The position numbers and the translations under genes are program-made. From CAZKCI01 sp964551475 (lineage in GTDB: Bacteria > Auribacterota > Erginobacteria > Erginobacterales > CAZKCI01): a DNA stretch of 31,025 nt. Shown here piece after piece: positions 22,834 to 30,397 of this stretch. Where the stretch lies: positions 1 through 31,025 of the forward strand of contig CAZKCI010000085.1 in the NCBI GenBank assembly GCA_964551475.1, in the 5' to 3' direction. Position 1 is the stretch's first letter, and every line of letters begins with the position of its first letter. Under the pieces are notes generated by a model that saw only the letters and a program-made list of their open reading frames with translations, had not been told where the DNA came from and ran no database searches.

Positions 22834-24123
22834 CTATCTCCCGATGCTCTTGTAGACGTAACCCATCTTCTTCATCTTTTCCGGGTCATAAAGGTTGCGC
22901 CCGTCGATGATGATGGGGTGGTGGAGCAGGGTCTTGATCCGGGAGAGGTCCATCTCCTTGAACTCGTTCCATTCGGTCAGGATGACCAGGGCTTCCGCGC
23001 CCTCGGCGACCTGGTAGGGGTCTTGGCAATACTCGATCTCGGGCATGTCCTCCCGGGCTTTCTCCATCGCCTTGGGATCGTAGGCCTTGATCTTCGCCTT
23101 TTCCGCCAAAAGCCTCCGGACCACGGCGATCGAGGGGGCGTTGCGCATGTCGTCGGTGTTGGGCTTGAAGGCCAGTCCCAGCACCCCGATCACCTTCCCT
23201 TCCAGCACCCAGAGCGTCTCCTTGATCTTGGCCATGAAGAAATCGACCTGGTCGGCGTTGACCTTCTCCACCTCCTTGAGCAGGGCGAAATCGTAGCCGA
23301 GCTCCTCGGCGATCTTGATGAAGGCGGAGACGTCCTTGGGGAAGCAGGAGCCGCCGTAGCCGACGCCGGGGTTCAGGAACTGCACTCCGATCCGCCTGTC
23401 CAGTCCCATGCCCTGGGCCACTTCCATCACGTTCGCCCCCGCCTTCTCGCAGATCCGGGAGAGGGCGTTGACGAAGGAGATCTTGGCGGCCAGGAAGGAG
23501 TTGGAGGCGTGCTTGATGATCTCGGCGCTGTTGATGTCGGTGACGATCACCGGCGCGGCGATCGGCTTGTAGAGCTCCTTGAGCAGATCGGCCGCCCGCG
23601 CGCTCGAGGTCCCGATCACGATCCGGTCGGCGTGGAAGGTGTCGTGGATGGCCGAGCCCTCGCGCAGGAACTCGGGATTGGAGACAACATCGAAATCCAC
23701 GTCCTTCTTGCGGTAGCGCTTGATCGTCTCGGCCACCTTCTCTCCCGTCTTCACCGGAACGGTGGACTTGTCTACGATCACCTTGTAGCCGTTCAGGTTC
23801 TCGGCCACCTGCCGGGCGACGTTGGCCACCGCGGTGAGATCGGCCGAGCCGTCGGCGCGGGGAGGCGTGGAGACGGCGATGAAAACGATCTCGCAGTCCT
23901 TCATCCCGTCGGCGATCGAAGTGATGAAGCTGATCCTCCCGGCCGCCCGGGCGTTACTGAGCATCTCCTGCAGGCCCGGCTCGTAGATCGGGACCTCGCC
24001 CCGGTTGAGCAGGTCGATCTTGGCCCGGTTGTTGTCCACGCAGACCACCCGGTTGCCCAGCTCGGCCAGACAGGCGCCGGTCACCAGACCCACGTAGCCG
24101 GTGCCGATGATGCAGACTTTCAT
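22834..24123 (-). CDS. ugd: UDP-glucose 6-dehydrogenase
   Basis: This enzyme oxidises UDP-glucose to UDP-glucuronate with two NAD. The 429-residue protein has GTGYVGL (7-13), DKSTVPVKTG (118-127), NPEFLREGSA (149-158) and the active-site Cys260 in NPGVGYGGSCFPKD. The catalytic Lys204 lies in EIIKHASNSF, and the C-terminal UDP-binding domain has LAFKPNTDDMRNAPS and the TEWNEF segment. Length and motifs are normal. The Shine-Dalgarno AAAGGAGG lies 6 nt before the ATG, but inside one arm of a 22-bp near-perfect hairpin (24127-24176), which would hide it in the mRNA. UDP-glucuronate could feed the putative UDP-glucuronate epimerase encoded upstream beside lptD. Confidence 0.96.
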   Translation of the reverse strand: MKVCIIGTGYVGLVTGACLAELGNRVVCVDNNRAKIDLLNRGEVPIYEPGLQEMLSNARAAGRISFITSIADGMKDCEIVFIAVSTPPRADGSADLTAVANVARQVAENLNGYKVIVDKSTVPVKTGEKVAETIKRYRKKDVDFDVVSNPEFLREGSAIHDTFHADRIVIGTSSARAADLLKELYKPIAAPVIVTDINSAEIIKHASNSFLAAKISFVNALSRICEKAGANVMEVAQGMGLDRRIGVQFLNPGVGYGGSCFPKDVSAFIKIAEELGYDFALLKEVEKVNADQVDFFMAKIKETLWVLEGKVIGVLGLAFKPNTDDMRNAPSIAVVRRLLAEKAKIKAYDPKAMEKAREDMPEIEYCQDPYQVAEGAEALVILTEWNEFKEMDLSRIKTLLHHPIIIDGRNLYDPEKMKKMGYVYKSIGR

Positions 24124-24126
24124 ATT

Positions 24127-24176
24127 TCCTCCTTTAGTATGCCGCCGCTCTCGGGCGGCGGCATACTAAAGGAGGA
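24127..24176 (-). promoter_or_regulatory. Hairpin that sequesters the ugd Shine-Dalgarno
   Basis: Positions 24127-24147 are exactly inverse-complementary to 24156-24176 (21 bp, plus a C-G pair at 24148/24155), with a 6-nt loop. In the ugd mRNA the 3' arm contains the AAAGGAGG ribosome-binding site just before the ATG. A stem this strong would prevent ribosome loading unless melted, so it may be a translational switch. The 5' arm also carries the complementary anti-Shine-Dalgarno-like TCCTCCTTT. Confidence 0.75.
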
Positions 24177-24216
24177 TAACCGTCGCCAACGATTTCAGCG
24201 GAAGAGTGAAACTTCT

Positions 24217-24222
24217 ATCATA
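24217..24222 (-). promoter_or_regulatory. Possible -10 box for ugd
   Basis: On the minus strand TATGAT (5 of 6 to TATAAT) lies about 95 nt upstream of the ugd ATG, downstream of the lptD terminator. The matching -35 region is poor (TTAGCT at 17 nt), so this is a weak call. It would give a leader of roughly 87 nt that includes the hairpin. Confidence 0.3.
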
Positions 24223-24304
24223 CCGGCGGCCGGAAGGCTAGCTAAAATACCTGCTGGAGGGGTTTCTGAGCCTTTTCCACGAAAGGCGAGGGCTGGGAAC
24301 AAAC

Positions 24305-24349
24305 CTAAAATCCCCCCGGACGCCAGGCAGGCGGCCGGGGGGATTTTAG
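24305..24349. terminator. Rho-independent terminator after lptD
   Basis: CTAAAATCCCCCCGG (24305-24319) is exactly complementary to CCGGGGGGATTTTAG (24335-24349), with an inner CGCC/GGCG pair and short loop. It overlaps the lptD stop codon and has A/T flanks on both sides. It separates the lptD transcript from ugd. Confidence 0.85.
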
Positions 24350-26670
24350 TTGGACAGATTGAGCGGCGAGGTGGAGAAGGCCTTGATCCAGAAGACCAGC
24401 ATCACTTCGTGTTCATCGGTGGCGTCCAGATGCCGGTAGGAGATGTAGGAGTCCCAGCAGTGAAGATCGCGGTAGATGGTGATCGCCTCTTCCTCGAACT
24501 CCGACTGCTCCAGGTCCGTTCGGCCGTAAATCCGGAAGGCCCACAGCGGGCTCACGCGGAAGAAGACGCTGGCGCCCAGCTCGTTCTTCTCCTTCTTCAG
24601 ATTGTATTCGTGGTGGAGGGTGGCCTTCCAGATCTCCTCCTCCGCCAGCCAGAGGTCGAAGGAGTTTTTCTGCGCCTCCCCGGTATACATATTGTAGGTG
24701 AAGGCCTCGTCCAGGCCGATCTCCGGGAAGGGGGTGAGCTTGAGCTCGGTAAAAAGATCGCCGAAGGCGTTCCCCTCATTGTCCCGTTCGGGATCGGTGT
24801 AGAGGGGGGATTTGATCAGGAAATCCAGGAGAGTCCAGCTGTATGACCGCTCGTTTTTCACCCGCTTGGTCTGCAGAAGATTGCGTATCCCCAGCTCGGT
24901 ATAATCCGCCCGGTCGATTTTGTCGATGGAGTCGAACTGGTAGAGATCGCCGCGAAGCTCGTTCGGCTCGGCGGTGAAGACGTAGTTGGCGAAAGGCTGG
25001 ATCACGTGGCGGAGCCGGTGGATGTCCAGGATATCGCTCTCGGCATCGAAAACTCCGTAGATCGAGGTGGAAGCCTTGAGACCCGCCCCCCAGACCGTCC
25101 TCCACACGTTGGAGCGCTCCGGCCCCTCCGGATTGCGGGGGAGCGGGGTCGGGCCGGCGGTCGGTTCCGGGCTGGGAGTGGGGATCGGGGTGTCCTCGGG
25201 GGCGCGGGAGTAGAAGGTCTCCCGGAAGTTCCCGTAGGGGATCAGGCTGAGCCAGCCGAAATATTTGTCCGAGTAACTCATCTGATGGTAGGTGTCGAAA
25301 CGGTCGGCCTTATACGCCGCCGAGTCCTGGTCGGGATAAAGCCGGCCGAAGCGGGTGTAGGCGGTGGTCCCGTCGTAGTAGAATTTGGTCTCCCCGAGGT
25401 TGAACTGCTTGGCCTGGAACTTGAGCTCGGGGAGCTTTTCCGTCTCCTGGTAGAACTTGTTGAGCCGTTTGATTCCCTGGAGGGACAGGGTGTAATCCGG
25501 CGTCACCCGGCCCAGATAGGCGGTGGACTGGGGCTCGCTGTTCGCCTCGTATTCGCGGCGGAAGAAATCCTGGCGGATGTCCACGTCGGAAAAGTAGTGC
25601 GCTTCTAATCGGCCCTGGATCTGCCAGGGGAAGGAGTGCCGGTACCAGCCCTCCAGGAGATAACGCTCCTCCTCGCTGGTCACCGTCTCCCCCGTGGTCG
25701 CATCGGTTGTTTCGTAGAGCGGGTCCCTCGTGTAATAGGAGCGCCATTCGCCTTTGCCCTTCTGCTGGTCGACGTAGAAGGTCCCGTCCAGACCGTAGGC
25801 GAAGCCGCGGCGGTAGCGCCAGTCCAGATGGGCGGTGAGCGAGATATCGGGGGCGCACCAGTGATAACCGGAGAGAAGGTAGAAGCCCCAGGCGTTCCGG
25901 AAGCCGGGATACATGAAAAAGCCCTGGCAGTGGTCCTGGAGCGAGCGGCGGTAGTAGGGCCAGTAGAAGACCGGGACGTCATAGACGTAGAAGACGGCGT
26001 TCTTGATGGCGATCGAGTCCTGGGGGTAGAGGAGAACCTCGGAGGACTCGATCCGGTAGTGCGGGTCCTCCAGGTCGCAGGTGGTCGCCGAGCCGCCCTC
26101 GAAGGCGATCACGTTCTCGGTCCGGTCGGTGACCACTTTTTCCGCCTGGCCGTACCAGGGGTCGAAATATCCCCGGCCGGGGGCGAGCATCCCCTGTTCC
26201 TTCAGGAGGTCGTAGCGGAGCTTGTCGGTAAACAGGTAGTCGCCGTCCCGATAGAACTCCACGTTCCCTTCGGCAAAGGCCTCGGTCCGCTCGGTGTAAA
26301 AGGTGATCTTGTCCGCCTTCAGCGTCATGTTCTTGTAATCCAGCCGGGCATGGCCCTCGAAAATCGCGACCTGGGCGCCCTCGAGATAGCGGATGACGTC
26401 TCCCTTGCAGGCGATGGGGGCGCGCGGGGTGGGCCCGGGGACCGGCGTGGGAGCGCCGGGGGAGGGCGAGACCTCGAAATAGTCTCCCTCTCCGAAAAGA
26501 TCGATCGGGGCCGGGGAAGCGGAGGCGCCGACCACCGGCTCTTCGGTGAAGTCCTCTTCGCTCAGATCCTGGGCGCGGGGGCCCAGGCGCGGGAAACCGA
26601 CCAGGGCAAGAGAGAGGAGAAGAATCGCCGGAAAAGCGATCCCGGCCGCCCGAACGAGTCCTGTTTTCAT
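24346..26670 (-). CDS. lptD: LPS-assembly outer-membrane protein LptD
   Basis: LptD is the beta-barrel that inserts LPS into the outer leaflet. The 774-residue protein has an N-terminal signal sequence (about residues 1-34) and a Pro/Thr-rich linker (68-85). An OstA/LptA-like beta-jellyroll follows (about 88-200, with KADKITFYTERTEAFAEGNV). The characteristic LptD segment is KNAVFYVYDVPVFYWPYYRR (223-242), after which comes the beta-barrel. A second Pro/Thr-rich insertion (PIPTPSPEPTAGPTPLP) interrupts the barrel and is probably an external loop. Cysteines occur at 88 and 198 and in later loops, but the paired C-terminal cysteines of E. coli LptD are not obvious. It starts with an ATGA overlap on the upstream epimerase gene, so the two are translationally coupled. 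A terminator follows the stop. Confidence 0.93.
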   Translation of the reverse strand: MKTGLVRAAGIAFPAILLLSLALVGFPRLGPRAQDLSEEDFTEEPVVGASASPAPIDLFGEGDYFEVSPSPGAPTPVPGPTPRAPIACKGDVIRYLEGAQVAIFEGHARLDYKNMTLKADKITFYTERTEAFAEGNVEFYRDGDYLFTDKLRYDLLKEQGMLAPGRGYFDPWYGQAEKVVTDRTENVIAFEGGSATTCDLEDPHYRIESSEVLLYPQDSIAIKNAVFYVYDVPVFYWPYYRRSLQDHCQGFFMYPGFRNAWGFYLLSGYHWCAPDISLTAHLDWRYRRGFAYGLDGTFYVDQQKGKGEWRSYYTRDPLYETTDATTGETVTSEEERYLLEGWYRHSFPWQIQGRLEAHYFSDVDIRQDFFRREYEANSEPQSTAYLGRVTPDYTLSLQGIKRLNKFYQETEKLPELKFQAKQFNLGETKFYYDGTTAYTRFGRLYPDQDSAAYKADRFDTYHQMSYSDKYFGWLSLIPYGNFRETFYSRAPEDTPIPTPSPEPTAGPTPLPRNPEGPERSNVWRTVWGAGLKASTSIYGVFDAESDILDIHRLRHVIQPFANYVFTAEPNELRGDLYQFDSIDKIDRADYTELGIRNLLQTKRVKNERSYSWTLLDFLIKSPLYTDPERDNEGNAFGDLFTELKLTPFPEIGLDEAFTYNMYTGEAQKNSFDLWLAEEEIWKATLHHEYNLKKEKNELGASVFFRVSPLWAFRIYGRTDLEQSEFEEEAITIYRDLHCWDSYISYRHLDATDEHEVMLVFWIKAFSTSPLNLSN

Positions 26671-27638
26671 CGCCGCGCCGGCCTCCGCTCCCTAAACCAG
26701 GCGACGAAGCGCTCCAGCCCCGCTTCGATCGGAGTACGGGGTTGGAATCCCAGCAGCCGGCGCGCCTTCCCGACATCGGCCCAGGTCTCCTTCATGTCGC
26801 CCTTCTGGAGCGGTTCCGCCCGCTCCCGGACCGGACGGCCGAGGAGCGAGCCGAGCCGGGCGAGCAGGTCCCGGAGCGCGACCGGATGCCCCCCCGCCAG
26901 GTTGAAAATCCCGAACCCCTCGGTCTTCTCCCAGGCGACGATCACCCCCGCCACGATGTCGTCGACGAAGGTGTAGTCCCGCCGGGACGATCCGTCGCCG
27001 AAGACCGGGATCTCCTTCCCCTCCCAGATCAGGCGGCTGAACTTGTGGATCGCCATGTCCGGACGCTGGCGCGGGCCGTAGACGGTGAAGAAGCGCAGGA
27101 CCGAAACGGGCAGTCGGTGCAGGCGCTGGTACATCCGGCAGAGATGCTCGCCCGTAAGCTTGGTCGTCCCATACGGCGAGACGGGCTGAAGACCGGCCTC
27201 GTCTTCGTTCAGGGGCTGGCGGGCCTGGTCGCCGTAGACCGAGGAGGAGGAGGCGAAAACGAACCGGCCGACGCCGGCTTTCCGGGCCGCCTCGAGGAGG
27301 TTGAGCGTCCCGTCGACATTCGTCCCCTGGTACAGGACGGGGTCCTGGAGAGAGGGCAGGACGCCGGCCCGGGCGGCGAGGTGGATGACCGCGGAGAAAC
27401 GGTGCCGGGAAAAGATTTCGTCGATCAGGACGCGGTCGCGGATGTCGCCCCGGACCACGGTCAGGCGAGGATCGGCGCGGACCGGCCGGAGGTTCTCCTC
27501 CTTGATGTCCGGAGCATAATAGTCGTTGAAGTCGTCGAGGATGACTGTCTCTTCCCCGCGAGCCAGGAGGGCTTCGGCCAGATGGGAGCCGATGAAGCCC
27601 GCCCCGCCGGTGAGAAGGATTTTTCGGGAAGGTGCCAT
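26667..27638 (-). CDS. NAD-dependent epimerase, probably UDP-glucuronate 4-epimerase type
   Basis: The 323-residue extended SDR has GGAGFIG (11-17), ILDDFNDYYAPDIKEENL (33-50), HLAARAGVLPSLQDP (86-100), SSSSVYG (130-136) and Tyr156-Lys160 (YGTTK). The FNDYY segment after the second beta strand is characteristic of the UDP-glucuronate epimerase branch, and UDP-glucuronate could come from the Ugd encoded just beyond lptD. Substrate assignment is therefore likely but not certain. Its stop overlaps the lptD start as ATGA, unusual because LptD has no need of this sugar; the link may be shared regulation of envelope output. No Shine-Dalgarno precedes the ATG at 27638, and an 18-heptad array lies just upstream. 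Confidence 0.85.
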   Translation of the reverse strand: MAPSRKILLTGGAGFIGSHLAEALLARGEETVILDDFNDYYAPDIKEENLRPVRADPRLTVVRGDIRDRVLIDEIFSRHRFSAVIHLAARAGVLPSLQDPVLYQGTNVDGTLNLLEAARKAGVGRFVFASSSSVYGDQARQPLNEDEAGLQPVSPYGTTKLTGEHLCRMYQRLHRLPVSVLRFFTVYGPRQRPDMAIHKFSRLIWEGKEIPVFGDGSSRRDYTFVDDIVAGVIVAWEKTEGFGIFNLAGGHPVALRDLLARLGSLLGRPVRERAEPLQKGDMKETWADVGKARRLLGFQPRTPIEAGLERFVAWFRERRPARR

Positions 27639-27666
27639 GGTGTATCAGTTTTGCGATTTTGCTTTG

Positions 27667-27792
27667 GTCTTTGATTTGAAATCTGAGATTTGAGATCTGC
27701 GATCTGCGATCTGAGGTTTGAGATCTGCGATCTGCGATCTGAGATCTGAGATTTGAGATCTGAAATCTGAGATCTTAAATCCGCGATCCTCT
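27667..27792. repeat. Eighteen-heptad ATCTGAG array between metG and the epimerase
   Basis: Eighteen consecutive 7-nt words with no indel, mostly ATCTGAG, ATCTGCG or ATTTGAG with single-base variants (GTTTGAG, ATCTGAA, ATCCGCG). It reaches the metG stop codon at 27791. It is the longest and most regular array in the window. Confidence 0.9.
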
Positions 27793-29329
27793 ACTCCTCA
27801 TCCTTGAGAGGAAACAGCGGCTGAAAGGAGCCGATCTCCCCTCCGGCCGGCACAATCGCCGTTTCCCCGCCCCCCCCCTTCGCGGAGGCCGCCGGAACCC
27901 CTCCGCCGGGACCGATCTGGTCCCGGATCCCCTGCGCGGTGGCGGGGAGAAAAGGATCGAGATCCTCGGCGATCCGGATGAGGGCGAAGACCAGATTGAA
28001 GAGCACCCCGTCCAGCCGCCGGCGGCTCCCCTCGTCCTTGTTCAGGGCCCAGGGCTTGGAATCCTCGATATAGCGGTTGGCCAGGGCGACCAGCGACCAG
28101 ATCCCTTCCAGAACCCGGCTCAGCTCCAGATTCTCCATCATCCGGTCATAGGAGGAGCGGAGAGCCCGGGCGCGCTCCCGGATCCCCCCTCCCCCTTCCC
28201 CCTCCCAGTCGGTCGGGATCCGGCCGCCGCGGAACTTCTTGATCATGGCCAGGGTCCGCTGGAGCAGGTTTCCCAGGTCATGGGCCAGATCGCTCCGGTA
28301 GCGGGCGCGGAAGGCCTCCAGGGAAAAATCCCCGTCGAGGCCCAGCGGTATCTCCCGGAGCAGAAAATAGCGCAGGGCGTCCGCGCCGTATTCCTCCGCC
28401 ATCTCCCGGGCGAATATCTTAGTCCCCTTGGACTTAGAAATTTTTTCCCCCCCGAAGGTCCACCATCCGTGGGCGAAGACGCACTTCGGCGGCGGCAGCT
28501 CCAGGGCGAAGAGAAGCGCCGGCCAGAGGACGGCATGGAACCAGACGATGTCCTTGGCCATCAGGTGGAGATCGGCCGGCCAGAGCGAAGCGAAGGAGCC
28601 GCCCTCCCCGAACGCCCCCGGGGCGGAGATGTAGTTGAGGAGGGCGTCGAACCAGACCCAGCAGACCTGGCGGCCGCCCTCGGGGACGGGCACCCCCCAG
28701 CCGACCGAGCGGCTGACGCTGATGTCGTTCAGCCCCCGGGAGAGGCGGTTCGCCATTTCGTTGTAGCGGGAGGGAGGGCGGACGAAATCGGGATGGGCGG
28801 CGAAATGCTCTTCCAGTCTCTTCTGGTAGGCGGAAAGGCGAAAGAACCAGTTTTCCTCCTCCAGCTTTTCCACCGGCCGAGCGCACTCGGGGCAGAGGCC
28901 GCCCGCAATCTGGGAGGGGAGAAAAAATGTCTCGCAGGGGGTGCAGTACCAGCCCTGGTATTTTCCCCAGTAGATGTCGCCCTGGGCGCGCAGCCGCCGA
29001 AAGGCCTCCTGGACCACCCGTCCGTGGCGGTCCTCGGTGGTCCGGATAAAATCGTCGCAGGTGATCGCGAGCGTCTTCCAGAGATCGCGGAAGGTCCCCA
29101 CCACCCGGTCGGCGAGCTCCTGGGGCGCGATTCCCTGCTCCTCCGCCGCCCGGGCGATCTTCTGCCCGTGCTCGTCCGAGCCGGTCAGGAAAAACACCTT
29201 CCGCCCCCGGGAGCGCTGGTAGCGGGCGACCACGTCGGCGACGATGGTGGTGTAGGCGCCCCCGACCGTGAGGGGGGAGTTCACGTAGTAGAGGGGGGTG
29301 GTGATATAAAAAGTTTTTGTACTAGTCAT
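27791..29329 (-). CDS. metG: Methionyl-tRNA synthetase with an altered HIGH motif
   Basis: The enzyme charges tRNA-Met. The 512-residue protein has the class I catalytic core, FFLTGSDEHGQKIARAA (46-62), a zinc knuckle with Cys129, Cys132, Cys146 and Cys149 (CTPC, CPEC), VWFDALLNYIS (225-235) and KISKS (296-300). The tRNA-binding helical domain follows (about 340-470). The HIGH signature, expected between YYVN and AYT, reads TVGG (21-24), so both histidines are missing. There is no C-terminal EMAP/Trbp111-like domain. The ATG at 29329 gives the normal N-terminus (TKTFYITTPLYYVN); a TTG eight codons upstream is less likely. No Shine-Dalgarno is seen. It follows ricT and holB, a well-known bacterial gene order. 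Confidence 0.95.
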   Translation of the reverse strand: MTSTKTFYITTPLYYVNSPLTVGGAYTTIVADVVARYQRSRGRKVFFLTGSDEHGQKIARAAEEQGIAPQELADRVVGTFRDLWKTLAITCDDFIRTTEDRHGRVVQEAFRRLRAQGDIYWGKYQGWYCTPCETFFLPSQIAGGLCPECARPVEKLEEENWFFRLSAYQKRLEEHFAAHPDFVRPPSRYNEMANRLSRGLNDISVSRSVGWGVPVPEGGRQVCWVWFDALLNYISAPGAFGEGGSFASLWPADLHLMAKDIVWFHAVLWPALLFALELPPPKCVFAHGWWTFGGEKISKSKGTKIFAREMAEEYGADALRYFLLREIPLGLDGDFSLEAFRARYRSDLAHDLGNLLQRTLAMIKKFRGGRIPTDWEGEGGGGIRERARALRSSYDRMMENLELSRVLEGIWSLVALANRYIEDSKPWALNKDEGSRRRLDGVLFNLVFALIRIAEDLDPFLPATAQGIRDQIGPGGGVPAASAKGGGGETAIVPAGGEIGSFQPLFPLKDEE

Positions 29330-29353
29330 TATAGCGCTGGCAACAATAGGCAA

Positions 29354-29519
29354 AGTTGATGGGTTAAGGTCAGGATTCCATTGGTTGCTGGGTGAGGGTT
29401 AGGAAGTGGGTCTGGTGAGTGGTTCAGGGTTAGGTGTGGCTTGGCAAAACGGCTGCCAGGCCGCACCATCAACCTGACCCATCTTCCAGACCCACTTCTT
29501 AACCCTTACCCATCGACAA
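29354..29519. repeat. GGGTTAGG-type foldback between ricT and metG
   Basis: The arms 29390-29415 and 29486-29511 are complementary at 24 of 26 positions (core GAAGTGGGTCTGG / CCAGACCCACTTC). An inner pair, TGTGGCTTGGCA and TGCCAGGCCGCA (29435-29446, 29454-29465), matches at 10 of 12. Words such as GGGTTAGG and GGTTCAGG recur, without one clean period. The region can form an extended imperfect hairpin. Confidence 0.7.
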
Positions 29520-30323
29520 TCAGTTCGAACGGGGCGAGATGTCCTTGACATTGAACTCCAGTTTCCGCTCGTCTTCCAGCTCCACCGTGACCGTGCGCCG
29601 GAAAAAATTCACTTCCATCACCTTCCCCGGCCCCTGGGGGGTGCTGACCGTGACGCCGTCCTTGGGGAATTCCCGCCCCACCGAGCGGTAAAACTCCTCC
29701 TCGTAGCGGAGGCAGCAGAAGAGGCGCCCGCAGACGCCGGAAATCTTCTCGGGATCCAGGGGAAGGCGCTGGAGCTTGGCCATGCGGATGTTGATCGGCT
29801 CGAAATCCCGGAGGAAGGCGGCGCAGCAGAGTCGCCGCCCGCAGGGGCCCACCCCGTCCATCATCCGGGCCTCGTCCCTCACCCCGATCTGGCGAAGCTC
29901 GATCCGGGTCTTAAAGATTCCCGCCAGGTCCTTGACCAGCTCCCGAAAATCCACCCGCCCGTCGGCGGTGAAGTAGAAAAGCAGGCGCGAGCGGTCGAAG
30001 GAGTATTCCACCCCCACCAGCTTCATCGGAAGCTTGCGCTCCTCGATCTTGCGCTGGCAGACCTCGAAAGCCGCGTCGGCGTCCTTCTTGTTCGCCGCGA
30101 TCCGGCTTTGGTCCTCCTCCGTGAGCGAACGGAGGATCTTCATGGGGGGCTGCTCCATCTTCTCCTCGAAGAGGTTCTCCGGCTCGGAGACCACCTCCCC
30201 GTAGTCGATCCCCCGCTCCGCTTCGACAATGCCGTACTCCCCCATGGCGAGAGCCAGCTCGCCCAGGGCGTAGTAGTGAACGCGGCCGTTCTCGCGCCGC
30301 CTGATCTGTACGATCTTCATCAT
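29520..30323 (-). CDS. ricT: PSP1-domain protein RicT (YaaT)
   Basis: The 267-residue protein has the PSP1 domain and the cysteine signature of RicT: DGVGPCGRRLCCAAFL (156-171) and SGVCGRLFCCLRYEEE (195-210), giving Cys161, 166, 167, 198, 203 and 204. In Bacillus, RicT works in a complex with RicA and RicF that carries iron-sulfur clusters and affects RNase Y maturation of mRNA. Whether partners exist here cannot be told from the window. The central part has LVGVEYSFDRSRLLFYFTAD and VDFRELVKDLA. Two adjacent ATG codons (30323, 30320) may start translation; GGAAGG is rather far upstream. The holB-ricT-metG order is widely conserved in bacteria. Confidence 0.95.
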   Translation of the reverse strand: MMKIVQIRRRENGRVHYYALGELALAMGEYGIVEAERGIDYGEVVSEPENLFEEKMEQPPMKILRSLTEEDQSRIAANKKDADAAFEVCQRKIEERKLPMKLVGVEYSFDRSRLLFYFTADGRVDFRELVKDLAGIFKTRIELRQIGVRDEARMMDGVGPCGRRLCCAAFLRDFEPINIRMAKLQRLPLDPEKISGVCGRLFCCLRYEEEFYRSVGREFPKDGVTVSTPQGPGKVMEVNFFRRTVTVELEDERKLEFNVKDISPRSN

Positions 30324-30397
30324 AAGATTCGCCGTGCCTTCCGTAAAAATCGGGCGGAGTTAGATTATCCTTACCGGTGGAGCGAATAAAGGAAATA

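Noticed and set aside
29328..29333. TATAAT overlapping the metG start codon as a promoter
   Set aside because: It includes the ATG itself, and the best upstream -35-like hexamer (TTGCCT) is only 14 nt away. It would give a transcript starting inside the gene.
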